DNA of 5,731 bases from BOG-1184 sp964651515 (GTDB lineage Bacteria > Fibrobacterota > Chitinivibrionia > Chitinivibrionales > Chitinispirillaceae). The position numbers and the translations under genes are program-made. The stretch is from positions 1 through 5,731 of the forward strand of contig CAZYYB010000155.1 of NCBI GenBank assembly GCA_964651515.1, read 5' to 3'. Position 1 is the first letter of the stretch. Every line of letters begins with the position of its first letter. Positions 5,600 through 5,731 of the stretch are shown here, one piece after another. The notes beneath the pieces are model-generated. The model had not been told where the DNA came from, searched no databases, and worked only from the letters and a program-made list of their open reading frames with translations.

Positions 5600-5730
5600 C
5601 ATTCCTATCCACCGTATAATCGGGCAAACGTTATTTTATTGTTGTTACTCGGGTAGTGCTTTCCGAATTTTAGAATTTTTGTTACTACTCAGGTACTCCG
5701 CCCCACAATGGGTTGGGGCAGGAATACCTG
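5600..5730 (+). repeat. Right copy of the dispersed repeat, ending in a hairpin
   Basis: CATTCCTATC (5600-5609), a 12-base insert, GGGCAAACGT, an AT-rich run and GTTACTCGGG (5644-5653) reproduce the block order of the left window end. A second GTTAC, followed by TACTCAGGTA (5681-5694), resembles the minus-strand arm next to nrdG (TTTTTTAGTTACTCAGGT). Then CAGGTACTCCGCCCCA (5690-5705) pairs with TGGGGCAGGAATACCTG (5714-5730) to form a strong hairpin at the window edge. The element may continue beyond the window. No gene was seen in 5567-5731. Confidence 0.6.
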
Positions 5731-5731
5731 G

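Overview
The window reads as a moderately GC-rich bacterial chromosome segment from an organism that grows anaerobically at least part of the time. The evidence is a complete class III (oxygen-sensitive) ribonucleotide reductase operon under a cobalamin riboswitch. The taxon cannot be fixed from sequence alone. A strict anaerobe of a Chlorobi-like or Desulfobacterota-like type would fit, but this is only an impression.

Layout: (1) Positions 1-237 are non-coding and hold a compact palindromic repeat (106-238) that runs up to and into the nrdG stop codon. (2) Positions 238-3041, minus strand, carry nrdD followed by nrdG, overlapping by 16 bases: the glycyl-radical reductase and its radical-SAM activase. 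(3) Positions 3042-3509 form a divergent regulatory region. On the minus strand it has a textbook cobalamin riboswitch (about 3143-3326) in the nrdD leader and a likely promoter just upstream. A long GC-rich hairpin (3396-3448) sits in the middle. An AT-rich stretch on the plus strand carries a sigma70-like promoter that would place the transcript start at the GTG of the next gene. (4) Positions 3510-5196, plus strand, carry two overlapping genes: a DUF2089-type zinc-ribbon/helix-turn-helix protein and a 408-residue protein made largely of 20-21-residue pentapeptide-like coils. Each has a similar short helical motif, at the C-terminus of the first and the N-terminus of the second. (5) Positions 5420-5566 carry a small acidic 48-codon gene with a good ribosome binding site. 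(6) Positions 5567-5731 hold repeat sequence related to the left end of the window, ending in a 16-bp-class hairpin.

How it works together: the nrd operon makes dNTPs without oxygen and without B12. When adenosylcobalamin is plentiful the riboswitch should shut it down, which suggests that a B12-dependent class II reductase exists elsewhere in the genome. The rightward pair looks like a regulator plus a solenoid partner protein with no described function that I can name, and it is the most interesting part of the window. The related repeats at both edges suggest a dispersed intergenic repeat family in this genome.
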